DNA from: Thermohalobaculum sp039821125
GTDB taxonomy: Bacteria > Pseudomonadota > Alphaproteobacteria > Rhodobacterales > Rhodobacteraceae
DNA length: 64,000 nucleotides
Assembly: GCA_039821125.1 (NCBI GenBank)
Contig: JBCBOR010000009.1
Span: 26,502 to 90,501 of the forward strand
Direction: 5' to 3'
The position numbers and the translations under genes are program-made. The notes below the pieces were generated by a model. The model searched no databases. It worked only from the letters and a program-made list of their open reading frames with translations, and was not told the origin of the DNA. Shown piece after piece: positions 15,744 through 24,472 of this stretch (position 1 is the first letter of the stretch; every line of letters begins with the position of its first letter).

Positions 15744-16811
15744 ATGAATGAGATGATCGCGGACACACAGCGCGCGCTGACCCTTGACGATGCGGCACTG
15801 CCGGTGATCGATCTTGACGGTCTCGGCGCAGGCCGGGATGCCGAGGTTGCCAAAGCCCTCGGCCATGCCGCGCGGACCTCGGGCTTTTTCTACATCACCA
15901 ATCACGGCATTCCGGAGGCTGTGATCGACGGGATCTTCGCCGCCTCGAAACAGTTCCACGAGATGCCGCGGACCTACAAGATGCGCTACTGGTGCGGGTT
16001 CTCGACCAACCATCGCGGCTATGTCCCGTTCGAGGAGAATGGCACCGACTTTCCGAAGAAAATCAACTTCCACGAAGCCTGGGACATGTCGTGGGAGGCA
16101 TCCGCCGACCATCCCGACTATCTCGCCAAATGGCGCATGACGGGCCCCAATGTCTGGCCGGACCTGCCGGGCTGGCGCGAGACGGTTTCGACCTACTATG
16201 ATGCCATCTTTTCGCTGGGCCAGAAGCTGCTGGGCGCGCTGGCGTTGGAACTCGGCGTCGATCCGGCGGAGCTGCGCAAGCACATCACCTGCCCGACCTC
16301 GCAACTTCGCATGCTCCGCTATCTCGAGAATGATCAGCCTGCGACCGACGAGATGGTCGGCATCGGCTCGCATTCCGACTTCGAGTGTTTCACGATCCTG
16401 CTCCAGGGCGGTCCGGGCCTTCAGGTGATGAACGCCGAGGATCACTGGGTCGAAGCACCGCCCATCCCCGGCACATTCATCGTCAACATCGGCGACATCT
16501 TCGAGGCGTGGTCCGGCGGTCAGTTCAAATCCACCCAGCACCGGGTCGTGAACACCGGCAGGGCGCGCTACTCGTTCCCATTGTTCTTCGGGCTGGACTA
16601 CCACACCGAAGTCAGGCCGCTTGAGCAGTTTCGCACGCCCGAAGTCGACGCGAAGTATCCCCCCATGATGGCGGGTGAGCATCTCATGCGCATGACTGTT
16701 ACAGGCTTTCGGTATCTCAATGACGGCGTTAAGAAAGGTGAGATCGACTTGCCATTCGAAGTGCCGGAGGAGAACCCCTTCATGCGCGAAGCCAAACCCG
16801 TCGACACATGA
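15744..16811 (+). CDS. 2-oxoglutarate/Fe(II)-dependent dioxygenase, isopenicillin N synthase family
   Basis: A 355-residue cytosolic oxygenase. The N-terminal DIOX_N region (about 18-130) has the GFFYITNHGI motif. The double-stranded beta-helix core carries the iron ligands His210-x-Asp212 (GSHSDFECFT) and His266 (STQHRVVN). Arg275-x-Ser277 (RYS) is positioned for 2-oxoglutarate binding. The family hydroxylates, desaturates or cyclises small molecules; the substrate is unknown. It is divergent from the Pot-type transporter, with a shared regulatory region, and overlaps the next gene by ATGA, so it may process the imported solute. Confidence 0.9.
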   Translation: MNEMIADTQRALTLDDAALPVIDLDGLGAGRDAEVAKALGHAARTSGFFYITNHGIPEAVIDGIFAASKQFHEMPRTYKMRYWCGFSTNHRGYVPFEENGTDFPKKINFHEAWDMSWEASADHPDYLAKWRMTGPNVWPDLPGWRETVSTYYDAIFSLGQKLLGALALELGVDPAELRKHITCPTSQLRMLRYLENDQPATDEMVGIGSHSDFECFTILLQGGPGLQVMNAEDHWVEAPPIPGTFIVNIGDIFEAWSGGQFKSTQHRVVNTGRARYSFPLFFGLDYHTEVRPLEQFRTPEVDAKYPPMMAGEHLMRMTVTGFRYLNDGVKKGEIDLPFEVPEENPFMREAKPVDT

Positions 16812-17257
16812 GATGCCATCCGCTGATGAGCGGCTTCAAGGTACCGCGCGTCGCGGTGCTCGGCCCTTATCGACTGACCACGCTCTGCCCGCAAAGCGTC
16901 GAAGAAGACTATGCGGCAGTGATGGAAAGCAAGGACCGTCTCTCCGGCTTGATGGGGGGCGACTGGCCCAACGGGCTGACGCTCGAGAAGAACCGGATCG
17001 ACCTCTCCTGGCATCTGAAGGAGTTCGAGATGAACCGCTCCTTCGCGTGGATCATCCGTGATGTGGTCGGGGCCTATCTCGGCTGCGCCTATGTGTTCCC
17101 GGATTTCACGGGCCACGGCGCTTTTGTTCCGGTCTGGATGCGGACCTCTGCCGGAGCCGAGGCGCATGAACGGGCGTTCAGCGCGCTGCTGATGGGCTGG
17201 CTGATCGGACCGGACTGGCCCGCGTTCGAGTATCGTCTGAAGCTGCCGGGATCCTAG
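16808..17257 (+). CDS. GNAT-like acetyltransferase domain protein
   Basis: A 149-residue protein translated from an ATGA overlap with the oxygenase, so the two are probably made together. The AWIIRDVVGAYLGCAYVFPD segment (about 80-100) matches the beta4-beta5 region of GNAT-type N-acetyltransferases. The usual Q/RxxGxG/A acetyl-CoA loop is not clear, so catalysis is unproven. The C-terminus overlaps the convergent MBL-fold gene by four bases. Confidence 0.6.
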   Translation: MRCHPLMSGFKVPRVAVLGPYRLTTLCPQSVEEDYAAVMESKDRLSGLMGGDWPNGLTLEKNRIDLSWHLKEFEMNRSFAWIIRDVVGAYLGCAYVFPDFTGHGAFVPVWMRTSAGAEAHERAFSALLMGWLIGPDWPAFEYRLKLPGS

Positions 17258-18156
17258 CGGCCTGCCTCCTGGCGACCGGACTGTGTGGACAGAACCGCCT
17301 CAACATTGCGCGTGTGCACGGTTTCATAGGCGGGGTGGTAGATCACATCGCCTGCTGCACACTCCTCTGCGACGACATCTTTCAATGGCGTCGCGGCAAG
17401 GACCGGATCATCCCGGCACGCGAGCAGCCGCCTGATATAGGCCTCGGTCGCGCCGATCAGGCCGGAGCCATAGCCGCCCGCCGCAATCCGCGCCTCCGCC
17501 CCGTGGTTCGGCAGGATCGCAGCGATGTCCAGTTCGGCCATCCGCGCCAGATCCTGGAGATGGATCTCCAATCGCCCGGGTTCGGCCACATAGGTGCAGG
17601 TATCCTCCAGCGTGTCCCCGGCGAAAAGCGTTCGGCTGTCGAGCAGCCAGAGGCACAGGCCGTCATGGCTGTGAATATCGAATGACATCAGCGCGACCTG
17701 AACGCCGCCAACGGTCACGACGGTCTCGCGGTCGCACACCGTTGTCGGCATGACCACCGGATCGATCGGCGGGTCAGTTGTGCGGGCATCATCAAGCCCC
17801 GCCTCCATCGCCGCAGCCGTGGCCGCGTTGGCGATGATCTCGCAATCCTCAAACACCGCGTTCCCGGCGATGTGATCGAGGTGATGATGACTCAGGATCA
17901 CGCGGATCTCGCGCACTCCCTCGGCCTCCAGTGCCGACCGGATCCAGCGCGCGTGATCCAGCGACATGTGCGTGTCGTAGACCAGCGCCTCCGCACCGGA
18001 GACGATGGCATAGCTGCATGTGCCCAGGGTGAACCCGCCATCGTCGAGCCAGTTCGGCTGCGGCCCGTGCAGGCGCAGCCCGTCGATCCGGCCATCGTAA
18101 AAGCCCAGCACGTTAGGCGCGGGACGGAGCAGACGCATGGTGTCAGCTTTGGTCAT
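17254..18156 (-). CDS. Metallo-beta-lactamase-fold hydrolase
   Basis: A 300-residue MBL-fold enzyme. The metal motif HxHxDH is His90, His92, Asp94 and His95 (SHHHLDHIAG). Further ligands appear in SFDIHSHDG and LPNHGAEARI. There is no signal peptide, so it acts in the cytosol. Such proteins are often thioesterases, lactonases or amide hydrolases; nothing in the sequence fixes the substrate. It is divergent from the carbamoylase operon with about 200 bp between the starts, which suggests shared control. Confidence 0.85.
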   Translation of the reverse strand: MTKADTMRLLRPAPNVLGFYDGRIDGLRLHGPQPNWLDDGGFTLGTCSYAIVSGAEALVYDTHMSLDHARWIRSALEAEGVREIRVILSHHHLDHIAGNAVFEDCEIIANAATAAAMEAGLDDARTTDPPIDPVVMPTTVCDRETVVTVGGVQVALMSFDIHSHDGLCLWLLDSRTLFAGDTLEDTCTYVAEPGRLEIHLQDLARMAELDIAAILPNHGAEARIAAGGYGSGLIGATEAYIRRLLACRDDPVLAATPLKDVVAEECAAGDVIYHPAYETVHTRNVEAVLSTQSGRQEAGR

Positions 18157-18356
18157 TCGCCTGGTATCCCGCTATTGCCTCGGTGCAAATCCATCCCGCA
18201 AGTCTACCGCAGTGGTGCCCCGCAGCGCGCGGAAATTGTGCAACTTGCAAAATCGTGATCCCGGCATGCGGGCACGTTGGGCGCACGCTCCCCTATCGCC
18301 CGCCTGTCTCGCGCGCTAGAGTTTCGCCGTGTGATTGACCAAAACGGGAGTGGACG

Positions 18357-19292
18357 ATGCGCGAATTGGTGATCGGCGGGGCTCAGATGGGGCCGATCCA
18401 GAAGGCTGACAGCCGCGAGGCGGTGGTGGCGCGGATGATGGTGCTGCTCGATCAGGCGATCGCGGCCAAGTGCGATCTCGTCGTCTTCCCTGAGCTTTGC
18501 CTGACCACATTCTTTCCGCGCTGGCTGATGGAGGACAACGAGGTCAACATCTGGTTCGAGACCGAGATGCCGAACGCCGCGACCCAGCCCTTGTTCGACA
18601 AGGCGCGGGCCGCCGGGGTGGCGATCTCGCTGGGGTACGCCGAACTGACGCCCGAGGGGCAGCACTTCAACACCCAGATCCTGACGGATCGCGAGGCTGA
18701 GATCATCGGAAAGTACCGCAAGGTCCATCTGCCCGGCCATTCCGAGTATGAGCCCCAGCGCCCGCACCAGCATCTCGAGAAACGCTATTTCGTGCCCGGC
18801 GATCTCGGCTTTCCGGTCTGGCGCAATCTCGATGCCTGGATGGGGATGCTGATCTGCAACGACCGGCGTTGGCCCGAGGCGTACCGCGAGATGGGTCTGC
18901 AGGGGGTCGAGTTGGTCATGCTCGGCTACAACACGCCGACCGCGAACGCCGATGGTGGGGACGAGGCGCTGGAGAAGCGGATCTTCCACTCGACCATGTC
19001 GATGCAGGCGGGCGCCTACCAGAACTCGACCTGGGTGGTTGGGATGGCCAAGGCCGGGGTCGAGGACGGCCACGGCCTCTTCGGCGGCTCGGTCATCGTG
19101 GATCCCGACGGCATGGTGGTCGAACAGGCCACGACCGACGACGACGAATTGCTGGTCCACGCCTGCGACATGGACAAGGCGGCGTTCGGCAAGAAGACGA
19201 TCTTCGACTTCAAACGCCACCGCCGGATCGAGCACTACCAGCGCATCGGCTCGCAGACCGGCATCGTCTATCCCGACGGCACGGCGGGGTAG
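18357..19292 (+). CDS. N-carbamoyl-D-amino-acid hydrolase-like carbon-nitrogen hydrolase
   Basis: A 311-residue nitrilase-superfamily amidohydrolase. The catalytic triad is Glu46 (VFPELCLT), Lys122 (GKYRKVHLPG) and Cys167 (LICNDRRWPE), matching N-carbamoyl-D-amino acid amidohydrolase (about 304 residues). In that family the reaction gives a free amino acid, CO2 and ammonia. It is the first gene of a three-gene operon with a hydantoinase (2-base gap) and a hydantoin racemase. Together they form the classical hydantoinase process. D-specificity is inferred from family resemblance only. Confidence 0.88.
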   Translation: MRELVIGGAQMGPIQKADSREAVVARMMVLLDQAIAAKCDLVVFPELCLTTFFPRWLMEDNEVNIWFETEMPNAATQPLFDKARAAGVAISLGYAELTPEGQHFNTQILTDREAEIIGKYRKVHLPGHSEYEPQRPHQHLEKRYFVPGDLGFPVWRNLDAWMGMLICNDRRWPEAYREMGLQGVELVMLGYNTPTANADGGDEALEKRIFHSTMSMQAGAYQNSTWVVGMAKAGVEDGHGLFGGSVIVDPDGMVVEQATTDDDELLVHACDMDKAAFGKKTIFDFKRHRRIEHYQRIGSQTGIVYPDGTAG

Positions 19293-19294
19293 GG

Positions 19295-20743
19295 ATGACC
19301 TTCGATCTCGTCATCCGGGGCGGGCGCATCGCTACTGCCGAGCATGTGTTCGAGGCCGATCTCGGCATTCGGGGCGGCAAGATCGCCGCGATTGGAGAGG
19401 GGCTGACGGCCTCGGATGAGATCGATGCCGCGGGCAAGCTGGTCATGCCCGGCGGGATCGAGGCGCATTGCCATATCGCGCAGGAATCCGGCATGGGCCT
19501 GATGAGCGCGGATGACTATCAGACCGGCTCGATCTCGGCGGCGTTCGGCGGGAATTCCTCGTTCGTGCCCTTTGCCGCGCAGCGCAAGGGGTGGGGTATC
19601 CTCGAGACGCTGGACATCTACGATGGCCGCGCCGCGCCGAAATCCGTGATCGACTATGGTTACCACCTGATCGTCTCGGACCCGACGCCCGAGGCGCTGG
19701 CCGAACTGCCCGCTGCCTTCGCCCGCGGGGTGACCTCGTTCAAGGTCTTCATGACCTACGACATCTCGATCGATGACGGGCAGTTCCTCGACATCCTCTC
19801 GGTCGCCAAGGCGCACGGCGCGATCACCATGGTCCATGCCGAGAACAAGCAGATGATCGCGTGGACAACCGCGCGGCTGCTCGACGCGGGGCACACCGCG
19901 CCGCGCTATCATGCGCCGAGCCGTCCGGCGCTGGCCGAGGAGGAGGCGATCAACCGGGCGATCTCGCTGGCCCGGCTGATCGATGCGCCGCTGTTCATTG
20001 TGCATGTCTCGACACCGGGCGGGGCCGATCTGGTGCGCCAGGCACGGGACGAGGGAGCCAAGGTCTTCGCCGAAACGTGTCCGCAATACCTCTTCCTGAC
20101 CCGGGACGATCTGGATCGTCCGGGGATGGAGGGTGCGAAATACATCTGCTCGCCGCCCTTGCGGGATGTGGCCACGCAGGAGGCGCTCTGGTCCCATATC
20201 ACCGGCGGCACGTTCGAGGTCGTGTCGTCCGATCACGCGCCATACCGGGCGGATGAGACCGGCAAGTTCCACGCAGGTCCCGATGCGCCCTTCAACAAGA
20301 TCGCCAACGGCATGCCGGGGATCGAGATGCGCCTGCCGCTCCTCTTCTCGGAAGGGGTGGTGAAGGGGCGGATCTCGCTCAACCAGTTCGTCGCCCTGTC
20401 CTCGACCAATGCCGCGCGGACCTATGGGATGCTGCCCGGCAAGGGCTGGATCGCCGTCGGGGCGGACGCCGACATCGCGATCTGGGACCCGGAGGCGGTT
20501 TGGACTGCGGGCGAGATGCACGACAACATGGATTACAATCCCTTCGCCGGGCGCGAGATCACCGGGCGGCCTGTCACCGTGCTCAACCGCGGGCGACGGA
20601 TTGTCGAGGATGGCACGCTGCACGCCGCGCCCGGCAGTGGTCAGTTCATCGCCCGCGCGCCGATTGACCTGTCGGGCAGGGCAGGGCACCGGGCGGCGGA
20701 GATGGACCCCGCGCAGAACTTCGGCGCGGAGATCGCACCATGA
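19295..20743 (+). CDS. D-hydantoinase / dihydropyrimidinase-family cyclic amidohydrolase
   Basis: A 482-residue binuclear metal amidohydrolase that opens hydantoins or dihydropyrimidines to N-carbamoyl acids. Metal ligands are visible: His58-x-His60 (EAHCH), the carboxylated Lys150 (TSFKVFMTY), His181 (VHAEN), His237 (VHVSTPGG) and Asp313 (SSDHAPY). The length is normal for the family. The ATG at 19295 has GGG just upstream and starts 2 bases after the carbamoylase stop. The gene ends in an ATGA overlap with the racemase. Its product should be the substrate of the carbamoylase upstream. Confidence 0.92.
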   Translation: MTFDLVIRGGRIATAEHVFEADLGIRGGKIAAIGEGLTASDEIDAAGKLVMPGGIEAHCHIAQESGMGLMSADDYQTGSISAAFGGNSSFVPFAAQRKGWGILETLDIYDGRAAPKSVIDYGYHLIVSDPTPEALAELPAAFARGVTSFKVFMTYDISIDDGQFLDILSVAKAHGAITMVHAENKQMIAWTTARLLDAGHTAPRYHAPSRPALAEEEAINRAISLARLIDAPLFIVHVSTPGGADLVRQARDEGAKVFAETCPQYLFLTRDDLDRPGMEGAKYICSPPLRDVATQEALWSHITGGTFEVVSSDHAPYRADETGKFHAGPDAPFNKIANGMPGIEMRLPLLFSEGVVKGRISLNQFVALSSTNAARTYGMLPGKGWIAVGADADIAIWDPEAVWTAGEMHDNMDYNPFAGREITGRPVTVLNRGRRIVEDGTLHAAPGSGQFIARAPIDLSGRAGHRAAEMDPAQNFGAEIAP

Positions 20744-21408
20744 GCAACGACACGGCGACGCCTGGCCCGATCCTGGTCATCAACCCGAACTCGAACGAGG
20801 TCGTGACCGAGGGGATGGCCCGCGCGCTCGACTCCTATCGCATGGCCGGAGGGCCGGAGATCGAGACCATGACGCTGGCCGAAGGTCCGTTCGGGATCGA
20901 AAGCCAGGTGGATTCGGACAGCGTGATCCTGCCGCTGGTCCGCGTGGTCCAATCGCGGCTTGACGCGTCGGCCTTTGTCATTGCCTGCTACTCGGATCCG
21001 GGGCTGGATGCCTGCCGCTCGGTCTCGTCCGCGCCGGTCTATGGCATTCAGGACAGCGGCATCCTGACGGCGATGGCCCATGGCGAGCAGGTCGGGGTGA
21101 TCGCGATCTCGGATGTCTCGATCGCCCGGCACATGCGGACCCTGCGCCAGATGGGCGTGATGGACCGGATTACCGGCGAGCGCGCGCTCAACATGTCGGT
21201 TCATGAAACGGCTGTAGGCACCGAGACGTTCGCGGCCCTCGAACGCACCGGCCGTGCCCTGATGGGCGACGGGGCCGATGTGATCGTGCTCGGCTGCGCC
21301 GGGATGGCGACTCACCGGGCCGGGTTGGAGGAAGCGCTGGGCATTCCAGTGGTTGACCCGACGCAGGCCGCGGTCGCCATGGCGCTGGGGCGTGTTCTGC
21401 TGGGGTGA
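20740..21408 (+). CDS. Asp/Glu/hydantoin racemase family protein
   Basis: A 222-residue cofactor-independent racemase. The two catalytic cysteines are Cys83 (ACYSDPGL) and Cys186 (LGCAGM), one from each half of the pseudo-symmetric fold. In hydantoin pathways this enzyme interconverts D- and L-5-substituted hydantoins so that a stereospecific hydantoinase can use both. The start overlaps the hydantoinase stop (ATGA). A related alternative is an aspartate racemase, but the operon favours hydantoin. Confidence 0.9.
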   Translation: MSNDTATPGPILVINPNSNEVVTEGMARALDSYRMAGGPEIETMTLAEGPFGIESQVDSDSVILPLVRVVQSRLDASAFVIACYSDPGLDACRSVSSAPVYGIQDSGILTAMAHGEQVGVIAISDVSIARHMRTLRQMGVMDRITGERALNMSVHETAVGTETFAALERTGRALMGDGADVIVLGCAGMATHRAGLEEALGIPVVDPTQAAVAMALGRVLLG

Positions 21409-21429
21409 AACCCGAACGGGGGACCCTGC

Positions 21430-22074
21430 CTAGGGTTTTCGTAGACCTTCCAGAAACGCGGTGACCGCGGGCAGATACGCCTCCAGTTCCGCCGCCACGG
21501 CGGGCATCTGCGCCAGCCGTGCGCGATAGGCCGCTACCGGTTCGGGCCATGTGACCGAGAAGCCCATCGCATCGCCCAGAGCGTCGATCCACGCAAAGGT
21601 CGGCGGATACCCGCAATCGCTCAGCATCGGCCCCGGTGTCTCCGGCGGCATCAGGATCTGTGCCAACTGCGCCAGCCGGGCCGAAATCGCGTCCGCCTGT
21701 CGCTCAAGATACCCCGGTTCCGGCACGGCGCGCCCCGGCATGTAGGGAAACATGCCGCGCAGCGCCGGCTCGAGCCGTGTGTCGTGGAACCGGCAGAGTT
21801 GACGCACCAGTGCGCGGTCCTCGATGCCCGTCGGGAGCATCGGCGGATCAGGGTACCGCTCCTCCAGATACTCCGCGATTGCCTCACTGTCGGCGATCAC
21901 CAGATCCCCGTCGACCAGCGCGGGCAGGTTTCCCGACGGCACGACCGTCTTGTACTCGTCCGATCCATAGCCACCGGGGGGCGGTACCTCTGCCCAGTCC
22001 AGCCCCTTGTGGCGCAGAACGATCCGCGTTTTTGCGCAGTAGAGGCTGGCGGGGAACGAGTAGACACGCAGCAT
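21430..22074 (-). CDS. Glutathione S-transferase family protein
   Basis: A 214-residue cytosolic GST-like protein. The N-terminal thioredoxin fold contains SLYCAKTRIVLRHKGL and the cis-Pro and glutathione-gripping segments GNLPALVDG and IADSEAIAEYLEERYPD. The C-terminal half is all helical. Ser or Cys in the SLYC stretch could be the catalytic residue. I used ATG 22074 because the longer frame would overlap the upstream solute-binding protein gene. It may be the last gene behind the amino-acid-binding protein (about 34 bases away), but its role there is unknown. Confidence 0.85.
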   Translation of the reverse strand: MLRVYSFPASLYCAKTRIVLRHKGLDWAEVPPPGGYGSDEYKTVVPSGNLPALVDGDLVIADSEAIAEYLEERYPDPPMLPTGIEDRALVRQLCRFHDTRLEPALRGMFPYMPGRAVPEPGYLERQADAISARLAQLAQILMPPETPGPMLSDCGYPPTFAWIDALGDAMGFSVTWPEPVAAYRARLAQMPAVAAELEAYLPAVTAFLEGLRKP

Positions 22075-22108
22075 GGGCGATCGGCGTACGAAGACGCCTC
22101 TCCTCAGA

Positions 22109-22885
22109 TCAGTTCGACAACTGCCATTTGCGGCCAAGCTCGTCAAAGAAACCGCGCTCGCGCTTCAGTGCGATCCACGTGTTAACGTAGTTGATCCAGA
22201 CCTGATCGTCCTGCGGCATCAGCATGGCGATCGGGGTCTTGGCCTTTGGCTCGGCGACCGGGACAATCATGAGTTTGGGGAACTTCTCGACCAGCTTGTA
22301 CGCCTCGACATTCGACGTGATGTGCGCGTCCGCACGGCCCGCCAGAACTTCCTGAAAATCGCGGGCCGGCGCCTCGACGATCTTGTGCTGCGCGTTCGGG
22401 AAGAACTGTTTGACCTGCTGCTCCTGCGTGGTGCCGAGTGTCGCCGCCACGATCACGTCCGCCTTGTCGAGATCGCCCCAGTCGCTGAACTTGCCTTCGT
22501 TCTCCTTCAGGGTCAGCGGCACGGTCGCCAGGCTGAAATAGCTGGTCGAATAGCCCGCCACCTTCGCGCGCTTGGGCGCGACCGAGGCCGAGCCGGTGAT
22601 ATGATAGCGCCCGGCGACGACACCGTTGACCAGCGTCTTCCAGTCGGTCGCCACGAACTCGACCTCGACGCCCAGATCCTTGGCCATCTCGGTCATGACG
22701 TCGATATCGTAGCCGGTGTAGCCGTTGGTCGCCGGGTCCTTCATGGTCATCGGGTTCCAGTCGCCCGTCGTGCCGACCTTCAGGACGCCGCCGGACAGGA
22801 TCTCCTGCAGAACGGAATCGGCCTTGGCGGCGGTCGCGGCCATCAGGCTGAACGCCAGCGCCGCGGCGGTTGCGAATTTGATCAT
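22109..22885 (-). CDS. Amino-acid-type ABC transporter substrate-binding protein (family 3)
   Basis: A 258-residue periplasmic protein with a Sec signal (MIKFATAAALAFSLMAATAA, then KADS). The mature start VLKVGTTGDWNPMTMKD and the later YTGYDIDVMTEMAKDLGVEV are typical of family 3 polar amino-acid binding proteins. The TGSASVAPKR stretch replaces the more usual DMSxTPER ligand loop. ATG 22885 has GGGAGAG upstream. It is divergent from its ATPase and permease (22997-24462), an unusual but workable arrangement with a 111-bp shared promoter region. Confidence 0.9.
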   Translation of the reverse strand: MIKFATAAALAFSLMAATAAKADSVLQEILSGGVLKVGTTGDWNPMTMKDPATNGYTGYDIDVMTEMAKDLGVEVEFVATDWKTLVNGVVAGRYHITGSASVAPKRAKVAGYSTSYFSLATVPLTLKENEGKFSDWGDLDKADVIVAATLGTTQEQQVKQFFPNAQHKIVEAPARDFQEVLAGRADAHITSNVEAYKLVEKFPKLMIVPVAEPKAKTPIAMLMPQDDQVWINYVNTWIALKRERGFFDELGRKWQLSN

Positions 22886-22996
22886 GGGTCTCTCCCTCTT
22901 TCGGATTCGCGCCATCATGTGTGGCATTTCGCCGGGAAGGGAAGGAAAAGCGTGTGGCCGCGTCAATCTCTTCCTAGGGTGCGATCAGGAGGACGC

Positions 22997-23728
22997 ATGC
23001 AGCCGATCATTCAGGTGCGCGGGATTGAGAAAAGGTTCGGGGATTTCCGGGCGTTGGCCGACGTCTCGCTGGACGTGATGCCGGGCGAGAAGATCGTGGT
23101 CTGCGGTCCCTCGGGGTCCGGCAAGTCCACACTGATCCGCTGCATCAACCGGCTGGAGGCGCATGACGGTGGCGAGATTCTGGTGGACGGTGCGGTGCTG
23201 GAGGACCGGTCCGCGGACCGGGTGCGGCGCGAGGTCGGCATGGTCTTCCAGCAGTTCAACCTGTTCCCGCACCTGTCGGTGCTTCGCAACCTGACACTGG
23301 GCCCGATGCGGGTGCGAGGTCTTTCGGCCGACGCCGCGGAAGCCAAAGCGATGGAGTATCTCACCCGCGTGCGCATCCCCGAACAGGCGGGCAAGTTGCC
23401 GGGCCAGTTGTCGGGGGGCCAGCAACAGCGTGTCGCGATTGCCCGCGCGCTCTGCATGGAACCGAAGATCATGCTGTTTGACGAGCCGACCAGCGCGCTC
23501 GATCCCGAGATGATTGCCGAAGTGCTGGACGTGATGGCCGAACTCGCGACCAGCGGCATGACCATGATCGTCGTCACCCACGAGATGGGGTTTGCCAAGC
23601 GCGTCGCGGACCGGATGGTCTTCATGGACAAGGGCGAGATCGTCGAGACCGCCCCCCCGGAACAGTTCTTCTCGGCGCCTGCAACCGCGCGGTGCCAGAC
23701 CTTCCTCAATCAGATCCTGGGGCATTGA
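22997..23728 (+). CDS. Polar amino-acid ABC transporter ATP-binding protein (GlnQ-like)
   Basis: A 243-residue ATPase. Walker A is GPSGSGKST (about 37-45), the Q-loop is in VFQQFNLFPHLSV, the signature is LSGGQQQR, and Walker B is IMLFDEPTSALDPEM, followed by VVTHEMGFA. This pattern is that of the GlnQ/HisP class for polar amino acids. The true start is ATG 22997 with AGGAGG 5 bases before it; the frame is open further upstream only as a shadow. The permease follows 2 bases after the stop. Confidence 0.94.
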   Translation: MQPIIQVRGIEKRFGDFRALADVSLDVMPGEKIVVCGPSGSGKSTLIRCINRLEAHDGGEILVDGAVLEDRSADRVRREVGMVFQQFNLFPHLSVLRNLTLGPMRVRGLSADAAEAKAMEYLTRVRIPEQAGKLPGQLSGGQQQRVAIARALCMEPKIMLFDEPTSALDPEMIAEVLDVMAELATSGMTMIVVTHEMGFAKRVADRMVFMDKGEIVETAPPEQFFSAPATARCQTFLNQILGH

Positions 23729-23730
23729 GG

Positions 23731-24462
23731 ATGCGCTGGGCTCTGCTCGCCGGGGTGCTGACACTGGCCGCTTGCGGGTCGGGCGGCTGGTATGTGGTGG
23801 ATCCGACCTTGCCCGGTGGGCGGTCGAACCTCTGGTTCATGATCACCGGGTTCTGGTACACGATCCAGCTGTCGCTGACCGCGCTCGTGATCTCGATGCC
23901 CGCCGGGCTGCTGATCGCGCTCTGCGGGCTGTCGTCGAACCCGGTGCTGCTGGCGTTCTACCGCAGCTATGTCGAGGTGATCCGCGCCATCCCGCTTTTT
24001 GTCCTGATCCTCTGGGTCTACTACGGGCTGCCCGATCTCGACATCCGCATCGCGCTCTTCTGGTCCGGTGTGGTGGCGCTCGCCATCGGCGAGAGCGCGT
24101 TCATGGCCGAGATCTTCCGTGGCGGCATCCAGTCCGTGCCGCGCGGGCAGCTGGAAGCGGCGAAAGCGATTTCTCTGAACTACCCCGACACCATGCGCTA
24201 TGTGATCCTGCCCCAGGCGATCCGGCGCATCCTGCCTGCGCTGGGCAACCAGTTCATCTATGTCGTGAAGATGTCGTCGCTGGTTTCGGTCATCGGCGCG
24301 CCGGAACTGACCCGCAAGGCGAACGAGCTGATCGTCACCGAGTATCGCGCGCTCGAGATCTACACGGTGCTCGCGCTCGAATACCTCGTGCTGGTCCTGA
24401 TCCTGTCCGCAGGCGTCCGTTGGCTGGAACGCAAGATGGGTGCGGACGAGCGCAAACTGTGA
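23731..24462 (+). CDS. Polar amino-acid ABC transporter permease
   Basis: A 243-residue inner-membrane permease of the His/Glu/Gln/Arg/opine type. The N-terminus has a lipobox-like LTLAACGSG stretch, probably fortuitous in a permease, although a processed N-terminus cannot be excluded. The EAA loop is LEAAKAISLNYPDTMRYVIL, followed by PQAIRRILPALGNQF. Only one permease is present, so it would form a homodimer. It completes the transporter with the ATPase just upstream and the divergent binding protein. Confidence 0.92.
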   Translation: MRWALLAGVLTLAACGSGGWYVVDPTLPGGRSNLWFMITGFWYTIQLSLTALVISMPAGLLIALCGLSSNPVLLAFYRSYVEVIRAIPLFVLILWVYYGLPDLDIRIALFWSGVVALAIGESAFMAEIFRGGIQSVPRGQLEAAKAISLNYPDTMRYVILPQAIRRILPALGNQFIYVVKMSSLVSVIGAPELTRKANELIVTEYRALEIYTVLALEYLVLVLILSAGVRWLERKMGADERKL

Positions 24463-24472
24463 TGGGGTTGCA

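Noticed and set aside
18869..19294. Upstream extension of the hydantoinase frame
   Set aside because: It lies inside the carbamoylase gene in a different frame and is Arg/Gly-rich shadow sequence; ATG 19295 starts the family N-terminus.
22073..22996. Upstream extension of the GlnQ-like ATPase frame
   Set aside because: It is antisense to the binding protein; the real start has AGGAGG at 22986-22992.
24100..24470. Attachment site or integrated element next to tRNA-Val
   Set aside because: No repeat of the tRNA 3' end and no integrase gene are seen nearby.
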